Shown here one piece after another: positions 51,542 to 59,580 of a stretch of 64,000 bases of DNA; position 1 is the first letter of the stretch; each line of letters starts with the position of its first letter. Where the stretch lies: assembly GCF_021502675.1 (NCBI RefSeq), contig NZ_JAKFHA010000044.1:1-64000 (forward strand), given 5' to 3'. The position numbers and the translations under genes were made by a program. The notes beneath the pieces were generated by a model. It made no database searches and was not told the DNA's origin. It worked only from the letters and a program-made list of their open reading frames with translations. This DNA comes from Yinghuangia soli (GTDB lineage Bacteria; Actinomycetota; Actinomycetes; Streptomycetales; Streptomycetaceae).

Positions 51542-51636
51542 GTTAAGTCGGAATGAACGCTCGGGATATCGTTTTGCCTGACCACAGGGAGTCAGGCGGC
51601 GGACGAGCGCTCTTGACTGTTAATTCCTGATGAACG
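51542..51636. promoter_or_regulatory. putative LysR binding motifs in a divergent spacer
   Basis: GTTAAGTCGGAATGAACG (51542-51559) and GTTAATTCCTGATGAACG (51619-51636) are related 18-mers 77 bases apart. A TGAAC-5-GTTCA repeat lies at 51471-51485. They occupy the 431-base spacer 51230-51660 between the oxidoreductase and LysR genes, in which I see no gene. Confidence 0.45.
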
Positions 51637-51660
51637 ATCCGAGAGAGGGGGTGAGCGTCC

Positions 51661-52566
51661 GTGGAACGCCACGAGATGGAGATATTCCTGACCCTGGCCG
51701 AGGAACTGCACTTCGGCCGCACTGCCGAGCGCCTGCGCGTATCGAGCGCAATGGTGAGCCAGACCGTCAAGAAGGTCGAGCGCCGCATCGGCGCCCAGTT
51801 GTTCGAGCGCACCAGTCGCAAGGTGGTGCTCACCCCGCTTGGCCAGCGGCTCCGCGCCGACATGCGGCCGCACTACGACGGCCTCAACGAGGCCATCAGC
51901 CGGGCCACCGAGGCAGCGCGCGGCATCCACGGCGTCCTGCGGGTCGGGTTCCTCGGCGTGCAGTCGGGACTGACAGCACACCGGGCCGCCGACATGTTCC
52001 AGGCCCGGCACCCCAACTGCGCCGTGGAGTTCACCGAGATCCAGGTCTCCGACTACGTGACACCGCTGCGCACGGGCGCGCTGGACATGCTGGTGACCCT
52101 TCTGCCCCTCGACGAACCGGACATCTCGGTCGGTCCTCTGGTGGTGGAGGGCGCCACGTTCGTGGCCGTGCCGACGTCCAGCCCGCTCGCCGCACGTACC
52201 GAGTTGTGCATGGACGACCTGGCCGGGTACGCGTTCCCGAGCCTCTCCGACCGCGTCCCGGCGTCCTGGGCAGACCGCCTGCTCCCGCGGAGCACGCCGA
52301 ACGGCGGGGTCATCCACCGCACCGGGCAGCAGTGTTCGACGTACCAGGAGATGCTCGCCCTGGTCGTGGCCGGCAAGGCGGTGGTTCTGGGCGACGCCCA
52401 GGTCACCCGCTACTACCAGCGGCCCGAGGTCACCCACGTGCCGATCCATGACGCTCCGACGCTGAACCACGCGCTGATGTGGTCGTCCGCGTCTGAGAAC
52501 GCCCGGATGCGCGCGTACGCCGATGCGGTACGCGAGCTGAAGGCGACCTGCGCTTCGGAGCTGTAG
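51661..52566 (+). CDS. LysR family transcriptional regulator
   Basis: A 301-residue regulator: MEIFLTLAEELHFGRTAERL, RVSSAMVSQTVKKVERRIGA, QLFERTSRKVVLTPLG winged helix, then a type 2 periplasmic-binding-like effector domain (LRVGFLGVQSGLTAHRAADM). GTG 51661 has an AGAGGGGG site; ATG 51676 is in frame. It is divergent from the Gfo/Idh/MocA-NTF2 operon, its likely target. It is convergent with the HelR gene. Confidence 0.9.
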   Translation: MERHEMEIFLTLAEELHFGRTAERLRVSSAMVSQTVKKVERRIGAQLFERTSRKVVLTPLGQRLRADMRPHYDGLNEAISRATEAARGIHGVLRVGFLGVQSGLTAHRAADMFQARHPNCAVEFTEIQVSDYVTPLRTGALDMLVTLLPLDEPDISVGPLVVEGATFVAVPTSSPLAARTELCMDDLAGYAFPSLSDRVPASWADRLLPRSTPNGGVIHRTGQQCSTYQEMLALVVAGKAVVLGDAQVTRYYQRPEVTHVPIHDAPTLNHALMWSSASENARMRAYADAVRELKATCASEL

Positions 52567-52633
52567 CACATCGGGGCCTGTCCGGCGGTGGTGATCGGCC
52601 TGCGACTCCTTTCGGGGGCGCGGCGAAGTGCCG

Positions 52634-54850
52634 TCAGGACGCCTGCATCTGGTGCCCCGCGGGCTGCGGTGAGGCCTCGTGCGGGCGCATGGCGAGGGGC
52701 AGCGGGGCGGCGTGGACGATGTGGAGGCGGGAGACCGCCCGGGTCAGCGCCACGTACAGGCGGTTCAATCCGCGCGCTTCGGCGTCGACGATGGATGAGG
52801 GCTCGACGAGAACGACGTGGTCGTACTCGAGGCCCTTGGCGGCGGTGGCCGGGACCACGGTGAGTCGGGTGCCGGGGGAGTCCGGGTTGAGGGCATCGGG
52901 ACCGAAGGAGTCCGGGCCGAAGGAGTCCAGGCCGAGGGAGTCGGGGCCGGAGGCGTCCGGGACGAAGGCGTCCGAGTCGAATGCGTCCGGGCCGAATGCG
53001 TCCGGGCCGGAGGCGGGGAATCCGGCGGCGCCGAGGGCCCGGCGGAGGCGGGCGGATTCGGTGTCGGCGGCGATGACGCCGATCGAGCCCGCGTGTCCCA
53101 TCGCCGCGGCCACGGCCGCGACGGTGGCGGCGGTCGCGTCGTCGGTTGCCTCGATGGTCAGGTCCCCGTCGCGGCGCAGGGACCGGGCCGGGGGCACGTC
53201 CGCGTCGAGGTGGCGCAGGACGCGGTTGGCGAGGTCGGCCACCGGGCCGGGGATGCGGAATCCCATGGTGAGCGGGGTGACGACGGCGTCCGGCTTGCCC
53301 AGATGGGCGAGGAGCTCGGGCCAGTCGCGGGCCGCCCACGGGGTGGTGGCCTGGGCGAGGTCGCCGAGGACGGTCACGGAGGCGAACGGCGACCGGCGGG
53401 CGATCGCGCGGGCCTGCATGGGGGAGAGGTCCTGCGCTTCGTCGACGACGATGTGGCCGTATCCGGCGGGGCGTTCGATCAGGCCGGCGAGTTCGTCGAG
53501 CAGCACGAGGTCCGCAGCGGACCACCGGGCCGACCTGGGGGAGCGCGGCGGCCTGGGCCAGGCGAGGGCCTCTTGCTCGACGGGGGTGAGGATGCCGTCG
53601 GCAGCGGCGGCCAGGGTTTCCGGGCGGCCGAGCAGGTCGGCGAGGACCGCCTCCGGGTGGGCGGCCGGCCAGACGGCATCGAGGAGGCCGGTGAGCGGGC
53701 GCGCCCGGGCGATCTTCTGCAGCCAGGTGCTGGTGCGCGGCCCGGCCCGGCGCTCGGCCTGCTGCTCGACGGCCCGGACGATGCGGCTCCGCACGCGCTC
53801 CCGCCCTGCTGCGTACGGGAGTTCCTCGGTACGTACGTCCCGGATGATCCGCGCGACCTCGTCTTCGGCGACGCGCCAGCGATAGGAGCCGTCCGGGAGG
53901 ACGAGCGCGGAGGCCGCATGCGCGGTCACGCGTGCGTAGAGCGCGCCGTGGAGCACTTCGGCCATGCGGGCGTCGTGCTTGAGGGCCGCTGCGGCGTCGC
54001 TGTCGTACGCCGTGACGGGGTGGCGGGCGATTTCGTCCTCGAGAGTGGCCTGCCGTACCCCCGTTTCACCGAGCGCGGGCAGCACGGCGGAGATGTACGA
54101 GAGGAAGGCCCGGTTGGGGCCGAGGATCAGCATGCCGCCGCGCCGGATGCGCTGCGGGTGGGTGTAGAGCAGGTAGGCGGCGCGGTGCAGCCCGACGGCG
54201 GTCTTGCCCGTGCCCGGTGCGCCCTGGACGCAGACGGACGTGGCGAGTTCCGCGCGGACCAGGTCGTCCTGCTCGGGCTGGATCGTGGCGGCGATGTCGC
54301 GCATGGGACCGACCCGGGGGCGCTCGATCTCGCCCGCGACGATGCTGCTCTCGCGTGCCTCGCCGTCGCCGAGGTGCTCGTCCTCCAGGCCGGTGAGGTC
54401 GGCCGAGTCGCCGCGGCTCGCCGGTGACCAGCCGAACCGCCGGCGTACGGCCACGCCTTGCGGGTCCCGCGCGCTCGCCTGGTAGAACATCCGCGCCACC
54501 GGCGCCCGCCAGTCGACGACCATGGGCGGGGCCGACGGGTCGTGGGCGATGCGTACGCGCCCGACGTGGTACGCCTGCCCGGCGTGATGCCCGGCGGCCT
54601 GCGGGTCCGCTTCGAAGTCGACGCGCCCGAAGAACAGCGGCCCCTTCGGAAGCTCCCGGAATTCCTTTGCCTGGCTCCGGAGTCGGTAGCCGAGCACCTC
54701 GGCGTCGGCGCCGGAAGCGAAGGCGGATTCGCCGACGGTCACCAACTCCTGCGCGCCATCGACCATGGCGTCCAGGGCCGCCCGGCAGGCGTCGTGGTAG
54801 GTGCGTTCCGAAATCAGGGCGTCAGCGAGTGCGGGGTCGTCGTGTGCCAT
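52634..54850 (-). CDS. helR: HelD/HelR-type RNA polymerase-recycling helicase
   Basis: A 738-residue UvrD-like superfamily 1 ATPase. The N-terminal coiled-coil-type region (ISERTYHDACRAALDAMVDG) and FFGRVDFEADP...VVDWRAPVARMFYQ are typical of HelD proteins. Walker A is GAPGTGKTA (210-218), Walker B IVVDEAQDLSPMQ; a late LYVALTRAVSRLHIVH follows. HelD/HelR removes stalled RNA polymerase and in some actinomycetes protects against rifamycins. Residues ~613-659 are a stretch of nine degenerate (G/S)PD(A/S)F pentapeptides, not usual for the family. TATTGT six bases before the ATG suggests leaderless expression; a palindrome lies just upstream. Confidence 0.85.
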   Translation of the reverse strand: MAHDDPALADALISERTYHDACRAALDAMVDGAQELVTVGESAFASGADAEVLGYRLRSQAKEFRELPKGPLFFGRVDFEADPQAAGHHAGQAYHVGRVRIAHDPSAPPMVVDWRAPVARMFYQASARDPQGVAVRRRFGWSPASRGDSADLTGLEDEHLGDGEARESSIVAGEIERPRVGPMRDIAATIQPEQDDLVRAELATSVCVQGAPGTGKTAVGLHRAAYLLYTHPQRIRRGGMLILGPNRAFLSYISAVLPALGETGVRQATLEDEIARHPVTAYDSDAAAALKHDARMAEVLHGALYARVTAHAASALVLPDGSYRWRVAEDEVARIIRDVRTEELPYAAGRERVRSRIVRAVEQQAERRAGPRTSTWLQKIARARPLTGLLDAVWPAAHPEAVLADLLGRPETLAAAADGILTPVEQEALAWPRPPRSPRSARWSAADLVLLDELAGLIERPAGYGHIVVDEAQDLSPMQARAIARRSPFASVTVLGDLAQATTPWAARDWPELLAHLGKPDAVVTPLTMGFRIPGPVADLANRVLRHLDADVPPARSLRRDGDLTIEATDDATAATVAAVAAAMGHAGSIGVIAADTESARLRRALGAAGFPASGPDAFGPDAFDSDAFVPDASGPDSLGLDSFGPDSFGPDALNPDSPGTRLTVVPATAAKGLEYDHVVLVEPSSIVDAEARGLNRLYVALTRAVSRLHIVHAAPLPLAMRPHEASPQPAGHQMQAS
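52871..53010. repeat. 15-base repeat array inside helR
   Basis: About nine imperfect 15-base units (GCCGAAGGAGTCCGG-like on the plus strand) encode the pentapeptide array of the helicase in frame. Confidence 0.8.
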
Positions 54851-54856
54851 CCCCCG

Positions 54857-54894
54857 ACAATAATGCAACCCAGTAACATTTGTAACTTGGTTAC
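54857..54894 (-). promoter_or_regulatory. helR promoter and TetR operator
   Basis: On the minus strand the -10 TATTGT (54862-54857) lies six bases before the helR ATG. The palindrome GTAACTTGGTTAC (54882-54894) plus an extra GTAAC half (54873-54877) lie just upstream, next to the TetR stop codon. Confidence 0.6.
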
Positions 54895-54898
54895 TTTT

Positions 54899-55540
54899 TC
54901 AAGCAAGCTGCGGAAGCCCCACCCCCAACTGCGCGAAAGCCGACTCGGCCGCCGCGACGGCTTCGGGGTAGAGCGCGTCCGCGGTGCTCCCCGCGGTGAT
55001 CCGCCGCCAGTTCTCCTGCGCGAGGACGCGGTGCACGGCGACAATCTGCGCCGCGGCCAAACGCGCGCGGAGACCGCTGCCCGCCTCGCCGCCCATCTCG
55101 CCGCCAAGCGCGTCGGCGAGCGCGGCCTCGTCCTGTTCCAGGTGCGTATGCAGCCGCGCCACCAGCGCCGGCGTCCCGTACAGGAGGCGGTGGAAGGCGA
55201 GCACCTCGGCGTCGTCGTTCAGACCGGTGACCGGATCCCGCCGAGCGAGCCCGTCCACGAATGCGCGCCCCAGCACCCCCAGCGGCGAGACCCCGGCCGG
55301 ACGCTGCTCGACCAGCCGACCCGACTCGCCCTCGTGGTCCGCCAGCCGGTGCAGGACCAAATCCTCCTTGGACGCGAAGTACCGGAACAACGTCGGCTTG
55401 GACACCCCGACAGCCGCCGCGATGTCGGCGACGGTCACCTGCTCGTAGCCCTTCTCCATGAAGAGCCCGATAGCCGTATCCGACAGCTCCCGATACGTCT
55501 GCCGCTTCTTCCGCTCCCGCAGCCCGCCCACGTCGCCCAT
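54899..55540 (-). CDS. TetR family regulator upstream of helR
   Basis: A 213-residue repressor: RQTYRELSDTAIGLFMEKGY, EQVTVADIAAAVGVSKPTLF and RYFASKEDLVLHRLADHE, then a ligand domain. A -10 TACGCT (minus strand, 55553-55548) lies seven bases before the ATG, so it is probably leaderless. It ends 48 bases before helR in the same direction. The palindrome between them suggests it represses helR, perhaps releasing it when an RNA-polymerase-targeting compound binds. Confidence 0.87.
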   Translation of the reverse strand: MGDVGGLRERKKRQTYRELSDTAIGLFMEKGYEQVTVADIAAAVGVSKPTLFRYFASKEDLVLHRLADHEGESGRLVEQRPAGVSPLGVLGRAFVDGLARRDPVTGLNDDAEVLAFHRLLYGTPALVARLHTHLEQDEAALADALGGEMGGEAGSGLRARLAAAQIVAVHRVLAQENWRRITAGSTADALYPEAVAAAESAFAQLGVGLPQLA

Positions 55541-55547
55541 ACCCAAG

Positions 55548-55553
55548 AGCGTA
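55548..55553 (-). promoter_or_regulatory. -10 box of the TetR gene upstream of helR
   Basis: TACGCT on the minus strand, seven bases before the ATG at 55540. Leaderless arrangement. Confidence 0.4.
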
Positions 55554-55725
55554 CGCAGCCCCGCCGTTGCGACTCGGCAACATCGTCCACTGAAGATCCG
55601 CGTGACCGTCGGAGTCGACGGAGGCCGCTCCGACCGCTGCCCGTCCGACGCGCGCCCCGTCGAGACTGGGCATTTCCTGGGTCTCACTCTGGGCATTTTG
55701 TGGGCACGTCTGGGACGCTGGTGTC

Positions 55726-56691
55726 ATGCCGACCGACGACATGACCGCCAGGCCCACCACCTCCCGCGAGGACGGGTTGGCGGCCGAAGTCCGGACGCTG
55801 CTGCGCACCGGTCTCCCGATCCGCCTCGCGGCCGGGCCGCGCCTGCTCGGACTGCGCGGAGTGCAGGCCCGGGCGCGACGCCCGGACGACCCGTCCAGCC
55901 TGGCCCGCGCGCTGGACGGCCTGCTGCGTGAACAACTCGACCGCCTGGAGAACACCGGACTCGCCGAGGCCTCACGTCTGCTGTTCGGCGCCGAGGCCGC
56001 GACTTCCGGGGCGACGCTGACCGCCCGCCGACAGGCCGCGGCCGACGCCTCCGGCTACGAGGTGCACCACTTCCGCAAGCGCATCGAGCCGAAGCTGATC
56101 GACCTGGTCGCGTGGCAACTGCGCCGCGACAGCGACACGTTCATGGCCCGTCATGCCACCGCGCCCGAACTACGCGCCGCCACAAGGCCATTGGTGCTCC
56201 CAGCGGACGTTTTCGCGTGGGAGGCCGTCGAGCATCAGCATGCTCTCGCCCGCCTGTGGGGCGCGGTCTACCTGCTGCGCGCCGAACTCCTTACCACCGC
56301 CCGTCTTGCCAGCATGGATGCCCCTGCCACCGAGACGGACGCCGCGGCGACGCGGGCGCTGTGGCGGCATGCCCTCGTCCTGGCGGCCGCTGCCGAGTAC
56401 CGCGCCGCGTACGGCGCAGCCCTTTTGGACCGCGCCGGCGACACCGATCTCGGCCCGGACCAGATCGCCGCGTACGCCGGATGGACACCACCCCTGAGCC
56501 CGGCCGCCGACCTGATCCTGGTCCGACTCGCGGACCCCGACGGCAGCCTTGCGGACTTCACCGCACGCCTGGACGCCGCCCGAGGCGGCTCCGAACTCAC
56601 CGCCGACTGGCGGCGCGCCCTATCCGGCCGCGACCGCGACACCGACCCGAACACCCTGCCTGCCGCAGCTCCGGAGGGATCCACGCCATGA
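55726..56691 (+). CDS. uncharacterised helical protein, first gene of the aaRS-like/ASCH cassette
   Basis: A 321-residue, mostly helical protein with no signal or membrane segment. Residues ~25-130 (LAAEVRTLLRTGLPIRLAAG, LLREQLDRLENTGLAEASRL, TARRQAAADASGYEVHHFRK, RIEPKLIDLVAWQL) resemble a helical domain at the N-terminus of several actinomycete regulators and effector-associated proteins (the R..AA...G....HFRKR.EPKL pattern). The rest is Ala-rich helices (HALARLWGAVYLLRAELL; ALWRHALVLAAAAEYRAAYG). GACGCT six bases before the ATG may be its -10. Its TGA overlaps the next ATG, so it is co-translated with the P-loop protein. The function is unknown. Confidence 0.75.
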   Translation: MPTDDMTARPTTSREDGLAAEVRTLLRTGLPIRLAAGPRLLGLRGVQARARRPDDPSSLARALDGLLREQLDRLENTGLAEASRLLFGAEAATSGATLTARRQAAADASGYEVHHFRKRIEPKLIDLVAWQLRRDSDTFMARHATAPELRAATRPLVLPADVFAWEAVEHQHALARLWGAVYLLRAELLTTARLASMDAPATETDAAATRALWRHALVLAAAAEYRAAYGAALLDRAGDTDLGPDQIAAYAGWTPPLSPAADLILVRLADPDGSLADFTARLDAARGGSELTADWRRALSGRDRDTDPNTLPAAAPEGSTP

Positions 56692-57260
56692 GTCTGGAAG
56701 ACCTGCTAGCCCCCACGACTGAGCCGCGGCGCTACGTCGTGACCGGCGGCCCGTCGGCAGGGAAGGAAGCTGTACTTGCCGAACTCCACGCCCGCGGCGT
56801 ACCCGCGAGTGAGGACGAACCGGCCCGGGAGATCTACCGCCGGCACCGCGATCGCCTCGGTCGGCACCTCCAGGTCGCCGACCGCCGCGCCTACTCCCGC
56901 GACGTTCTCGCAGCGTTCGTCGCCGAGTACTGCGACCACAAGGCCGGCCTGCGGTTCTACAACCGCGGCATCCCCGACGGCTATGGCTGGGACGCCTTCT
57001 TCGGGCTTGGCCCGTACCCCGACCTCGAAGAGGCGACCCGGATCTACCGCTACGACGCGGTCTTCGTCCTCGACCCGCTGGACGACTTCGACTCCGAGGA
57101 CGACCTGGTCTTCGCGCAGGAGCGCGAGATCCGGCGCGTCCATGAGCTGATCGTCCAGGGCTATTACGACGCCGGCTACCGCCCCATCTTCGTCCCTGCC
57201 GACGAACCGGGCCGCCGCGTCGACTTCATCCTTGCCCAACTCCCCGTTCCCAGCACCTGA
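56688..57260 (+). CDS. P-loop NTPase, AAA_28/nucleotide-kinase-like
   Basis: A 190-residue protein. The P-loop RRYVVTGGPSAGKEAVLAEL has Lys26 but Glu27 where most have Ser/Thr. It is followed by FYNRGIPDGYGWDAFFGLGP and YDAVFVLDPLDDF (Walker B-like), then IRRVHELIVQGYYDAGYRPI. This layout matches AAA_28 proteins related to the NadR ribosylnicotinamide-kinase domain. It may phosphorylate a nucleoside-like or aglycone substrate. It is coupled by ATGA to the upstream gene and lies 33 bases before the aaRS-like gene. Confidence 0.8.
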   Translation: MSLEDLLAPTTEPRRYVVTGGPSAGKEAVLAELHARGVPASEDEPAREIYRRHRDRLGRHLQVADRRAYSRDVLAAFVAEYCDHKAGLRFYNRGIPDGYGWDAFFGLGPYPDLEEATRIYRYDAVFVLDPLDDFDSEDDLVFAQEREIRRVHELIVQGYYDAGYRPIFVPADEPGRRVDFILAQLPVPST

Positions 57261-57293
57261 CCCGGCGCGACCACACACCCTGAAGGGGCGGCC

Positions 57294-58757
57294 ATGCCCG
57301 GCACGGATCCCGTGGAGATCATCAGCCCGAACAACGTCCTGGCCAACGCGATGCTGCGCAGTGTCGACATGGTCCGCCCCCGGCTGCAGGCGACGAACCC
57401 TGACCGGGTGGCGTTCTGCGTCGGGACGCAGATCAACGGCGCGCCGCACCTGGGGACCTCGCTCGTACACACCGCGGCGTTCCTGCTCGCGAAGGCCACC
57501 AAGCGGACTTTCAACGTCGACGCGATCGTCCGCTTCGGCGCGCTCGACAACGCCCCCTATGACATCCGCCTGGACCCGGAGACCCACCACGCCTACCAGC
57601 AGACCTACTTCCACGCGCTCGGCGGGGATGTGGTCGACGACCTGATCGCCAAGTACTACCGGGGCATGTTCGACTCCTTAGCCGATGCCACCGGCGTCGA
57701 CTACGAGCTCGAGACCTACTCGGCCCAGCAGGCCACCCCTGCGTTCCGCCATGAGTTCTTGGCGACGCTGGGCCGCCTGGACCAGATCCGCTGGCCTCTC
57801 GCTCCCTCCCATGGCCAAGTGCACATGCGGCTCCCGTGCCCGGCGTGCGGGTGGGCGGAGAAGCGCGCGGAACGTACCCGCCTCGCGGCCGCCGGTTCGG
57901 GCGGGGCTGCGTTCACGGCCGTGTGCACCGACCACGGCGACTACCGCGTGGACGTCACCGCCGACACCGACACCTACCTGGACCTCGCAACCCTGTACCG
58001 GAACCTGGTCAAGGAGCGCCTGGCCGCCCGCGACCACGTCACCCTCTCAGTGATGGTCAAGGGCGGGGACTGGGCGTACGGCTGCCAGCTCGTCGACGAG
58101 GCTTTCGCGCAGTTGCCCGGCCTGCCCCCGCCACCGCAGGTGTTCACCCCGATGGTGCTGACCGACACGGGCGCGAAGCTGTCGAAGTCGCTGATCCGCG
58201 ACGGCAAGGTCCCGCCCCCGCCGGGCGCGCGGCCGTGGATGCTCGACACCACCGAATGGGAGGGCGACACCGACTCCTATGTGGACGCCATGGTCTGGCT
58301 CGTCGGCCGCATGGTCGCCGACCCCAAGCACTTCTACCGGTCCTACACCACCAAGGAACTTGACCGCGTCATGACCGCCCGCCCCGTCCCCAGCACCGCG
58401 ACCCGCGCCCGCGAGATGAACCTCTACCGCCGCTACTTCGACCTCGTCGCCGACGGCAGCAAGACCATCGAGGTACGAGTCCAGTACCCCAATCTGCGCA
58501 CACTGGAGGCCGGCGACCACATCCGGTTCGTATGCGGCCGTGACAGCGCTCTGACCCGCGTGGTCCGCGTCGCCCGTTACCGCACCTTCGAAGAGATGAT
58601 CGACACCGAGGGGCCCGAACACGTCAACCCGACCAGCCCGCGCGACCAGCAACTCGCGAACATCCGCCGCATTTACGGTCCGGAGAAGGAAGCCCTCGGC
58701 GTCCTCGCCATCGAGATCACCCTGATCACGGACCAGGACACCGCACCGGCCGCTTGA
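57294..58757 (+). CDS. class I aminoacyl-tRNA-synthetase-like domain fused to an ASCH domain
   Basis: A 487-residue protein. Residues ~35-345 look like a class I synthetase catalytic core, nearest in feel to class I LysRS: HIGH-like PHLGTS (51-56), a zinc knuckle CPAC (182-185) with CTDH (211-214), and KMSKS-like GAKLSKS (293-299). No anticodon-binding domain follows. Instead residues 375-475 form an ASCH domain (MNLYRRYFDLVADGSKTIEV, LEAGDHIRFVC, YRTFEEMIDTEG, GVLAIEI), a fold that binds RNA or nucleosides. AAGGGG precedes the ATG. It is too short for a housekeeping synthetase; I infer a dedicated adenylating, nucleotide- or tRNA-directed enzyme. Confidence 0.78.
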   Translation: MPGTDPVEIISPNNVLANAMLRSVDMVRPRLQATNPDRVAFCVGTQINGAPHLGTSLVHTAAFLLAKATKRTFNVDAIVRFGALDNAPYDIRLDPETHHAYQQTYFHALGGDVVDDLIAKYYRGMFDSLADATGVDYELETYSAQQATPAFRHEFLATLGRLDQIRWPLAPSHGQVHMRLPCPACGWAEKRAERTRLAAAGSGGAAFTAVCTDHGDYRVDVTADTDTYLDLATLYRNLVKERLAARDHVTLSVMVKGGDWAYGCQLVDEAFAQLPGLPPPPQVFTPMVLTDTGAKLSKSLIRDGKVPPPPGARPWMLDTTEWEGDTDSYVDAMVWLVGRMVADPKHFYRSYTTKELDRVMTARPVPSTATRAREMNLYRRYFDLVADGSKTIEVRVQYPNLRTLEAGDHIRFVCGRDSALTRVVRVARYRTFEEMIDTEGPEHVNPTSPRDQQLANIRRIYGPEKEALGVLAIEITLITDQDTAPAA

Positions 58758-58888
58758 TCGACGAACCAAGCAGAGGCGAACAGTTCGGCGCCGGTGAGAT
58801 CGAGGCCGCAGCGTGGCCAGATGGCTTGCTCGTGTTCTCACACGGTCGGGGCCGGCGCCATTCATGGGCGAGGGGCGCTCTCGCTGAG

Positions 58889-59413
58889 CTACCCGCTGCC
58901 CGGCGGGAGTGCAAGGGGAGCTGACAGCCTCACCCCTTCATAGCGGGCCAGGGCTTCGCGGGAATCGGGGACGAAATCCCACCGGCGGAGGGCAGACGCG
59001 AACTCGTCAGGGGCGAGCCACGCATGCCAGGTGATCTCCGAGGCGTCCGGCGTGATCATGTCGGTGAGGACGGCTTCGTGGAGGCCGAGCCAGTACGGGC
59101 TGATTGCTCCGTCGCACAGGAACTTGACGACGAGGCGCGCGTCGGTTCGCACGCCGAGCTCTTCGGCGATCTCCCGTGCGGCTGCGGCCTCGTAGGACTC
59201 TCCGACGTCTACGGCGCCGCCGATGAGCCAGTTGTAATACCTGGGGAAGCGGGACGCGTCCGCAGGCCGCCGGTGGACGAGGATCCGGCCGTCGGCGTCG
59301 CGGCACACGGTGGTGGCGATGCGGTGGAGCCACCGATTCCGGATGGCCTCGGCCCGCCCCACGACGCCCAGCACCCGATCCGTCTCGTCCACGCGCTCGA
59401 CCAGTTCGCCCAT
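58889..59413 (-). CDS. Nudix hydrolase (isopentenyl-PP isomerase-like subgroup)
   Basis: A 174-residue protein with a full Nudix box, GAVDVGESYEAAAAREIAEE, and the upstream LVERVDETDRVLGVVGRAEA leader shared by the YfcD/IDI-like Nudix subgroup. It lies convergent with the aaRS-like gene, 131 bases away. It could hydrolyse a nucleotide made by that cassette, or be unrelated. ATG 59413 has no obvious ribosome site; the frame is open further upstream. Confidence 0.82.
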   Translation of the reverse strand: MGELVERVDETDRVLGVVGRAEAIRNRWLHRIATTVCRDADGRILVHRRPADASRFPRYYNWLIGGAVDVGESYEAAAAREIAEELGVRTDARLVVKFLCDGAISPYWLGLHEAVLTDMITPDASEITWHAWLAPDEFASALRRWDFVPDSREALARYEGVRLSAPLALPPGSG

Positions 59414-59580
59414 GGCCGCCACGATCTCAGAGGCGGCAACCGAGGGTGCGGACTGGTACGGAAGTACCCGCACAGGCGGAGGGAGATTCCCCTTGTTGCC
59501 CGGCGGTTGCCCGTATTCGCTGGTCAGAGCGCGGCCGCATGCCGCCAGGGGCATGGTCGGCGGAGCGGGGGCGAGGGCTT

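Noticed and set aside
54899-54925. Possible rifamycin-associated element (GCTTGC/GCAAGC-type) near helR
   Set aside because: Only a partial CAAGC...GAAGCCCC resemblance, inside the TetR coding sequence; no proper inverted repeat.
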